From: an uncultured bacterium
Lineage (GTDB): Bacteria; Actinomycetota; Coriobacteriia; Coriobacteriales; Atopobiaceae
Length of the DNA: 5,651 nucleotides
Direction of reading: 5' to 3'
Assembly: GCA_905214175.1 (NCBI GenBank)
Contig: CAJMLD010000112.1
Location: forward strand, 1 to 5,651
Made by a program: the position numbers and the translations under genes. This document shows positions 5,137 through 5,651 of the stretch, in pieces. How positions within the stretch are numbered: the first letter of the stretch is position 1; every line of letters starts with the position of its first letter. The notes under the pieces are model-generated. The model was not told the origin of the DNA, did no database searches, and saw only the letters and a program-made list of their open reading frames with translations.

Positions 5137-5651
5137 TTAGGCGCCTTGTTCCCCTTCTTCGGCCCCCGATTCGCCTGGGTCGCCCTTATGTTGCGACTTT
5201 TCACGCAATTTGGCTACGCGAGACTGGGGCGACGTAGCAGGAGCGGGCTTCTCGACGGGTTCGGTGGCAGCCGAGGGGGCCTCATTCTTTTCGGGTGCCT
5301 TGCCCTTCTCGTCATCGGATGCCTCGACCTGGCTGTCTGCCGCAGGCTCTTCCTCTTCCTTGGGCTCGGGAGCCGTCACGCGCAGCATGGCCACGCGGCG
5401 GCCGCGCATGGACTGCACGCGGAAGGTGTAGCCGTCCTTGGTTATGACGTCACCGGGATGCGGGAGCTTGTCGGCCATGTCGGTGATGAAGCCGGCGATG
5501 GTCTCGTACTCCTCGTTGTCTTCCACGGGCCAGCCCAGGTCGATGGCGTCATCCAGCGAGAAACGACCGTCAACAAGCCACTCGCGGTCCGAGAGCTTGG
5601 TGAGGTACTTGTTGTCGGGGTCGAACTCGTCCTCGATCTCGCCCACAATCT
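5137..5651 (-). CDS. CNNM/HlyC/CorC-family transporter, C-terminal part (5' end off the right edge)
   Basis: About 170 codons of the 3' end are seen and the frame is open to the right edge. The first residues, IVGEIEDEFDPDN (1-13), match the linker after the paired CBS domains in HlyC/CorC (UPF0053, DUF21-CBS) proteins. Residues about 22-92 form the transporter-associated CorC_HlyC domain: EWLVDGRFSLDDAID (23-37), EEYETIAGFI (47-56), KLPHPGDVI (61-69) and YTFRVQSMRGRRVAMLRV (74-91). These membrane proteins are implicated in Mg2+/cation transport or tolerance, with the CBS and CorC domains in the cytoplasm. The missing 5' part should encode the DUF21 membrane domain and CBS pair. A charged Glu/Pro/Ala-rich tail of some 78 residues (93-170) is longer than usual for the family. 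The GTG at 5646 is an internal valine (IVGEI), not the start. Confidence 0.9.
   Translation of the reverse strand, partial: IVGEIEDEFDPDNKYLTKLSDREWLVDGRFSLDDAIDLGWPVEDNEEYETIAGFITDMADKLPHPGDVITKDGYTFRVQSMRGRRVAMLRVTAPEPKEEEEPAADSQVEASDDEKGKAPEKNEAPSAATEPVEKPAPATSPQSRVAKLREKSQHKGDPGESGAEEGEQGA

Noticed and set aside
5022..5204. 60-codon minus-strand frame in the gap after the CorC-type gene
   Set aside because: It overlaps the end of the CorC-type gene and the terminator/promoter region, is basic and motif-free, and has no convincing ribosome-binding site.
1..5651. tRNA, rRNA, CRISPR array, insertion sequence or att site
   Set aside because: No regularly spaced repeats, transposase motifs, terminal inverted repeats or tRNA-like cloverleaf sequences were seen on either strand.

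Overview
The window is GC-rich (roughly 60-65% by eye) and all six supported genes lie on the minus strand. Read in the direction of transcription (high to low coordinates) they are: the 3' end of a CNNM/HlyC/CorC-type membrane transporter gene (5137-5651), a small protein resembling the N-terminal domain of cyanophycin synthetase (4162-4971), a YtxH-type single-membrane-span protein (3615-4061), a PRC-barrel protein with a basic Ala/Lys/Pro tail (2362-3459), the methylthioribose-1-phosphate isomerase gene mtnA (1225-2298), and the 5' part of a BMP/PnrA-family substrate-binding lipoprotein gene (1-897, running off the left edge). GC content, strong purine-rich Shine-Dalgarno sites, the Tat-type lipoprotein signal and the gene types suggest a high-GC Gram-positive, perhaps an anaerobic Coriobacteriia member (Olsenella/Atopobium-like). 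That assignment is inference from style, not from a marker gene.

Region by region: 5137-5651 is the transporter's C-terminal CorC_HlyC domain plus a long charged tail. 4972-5136 is a unit boundary with a weak terminator-like structure running into a TACAAT -10-like box. 3615-4971 holds two genes 100 nt apart with no clear terminator between them. 3460-3614 holds a terminator-like hairpin just after ytxH and the GTG start region of the PRC-barrel gene. 2299-2361 is a short gap between the PRC-barrel gene and mtnA, containing a hairpin without a T-run, so the two may be co-transcribed. 898-1224 holds a strong mtnA terminator, a second perfect hairpin and a structured leader for the BMP gene.

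Functionally there seem to be two themes. The left side pairs MtnA, which salvages the sugar moiety of methylthioadenosine (or of 5-deoxyribose in related enzymes), with a nucleoside-type ABC-transporter binding protein, suggesting import and salvage of a purine nucleoside or methylthio compound. The right side is a group of envelope-associated or poorly characterised proteins. The most interesting is the stand-alone cyanophycin-synthetase N-domain-like protein, which keeps an HxxEH metallopeptidase-like motif but has no ATP-grasp or Mur-ligase modules. Three of the four right-hand proteins carry long low-complexity C-terminal tails.
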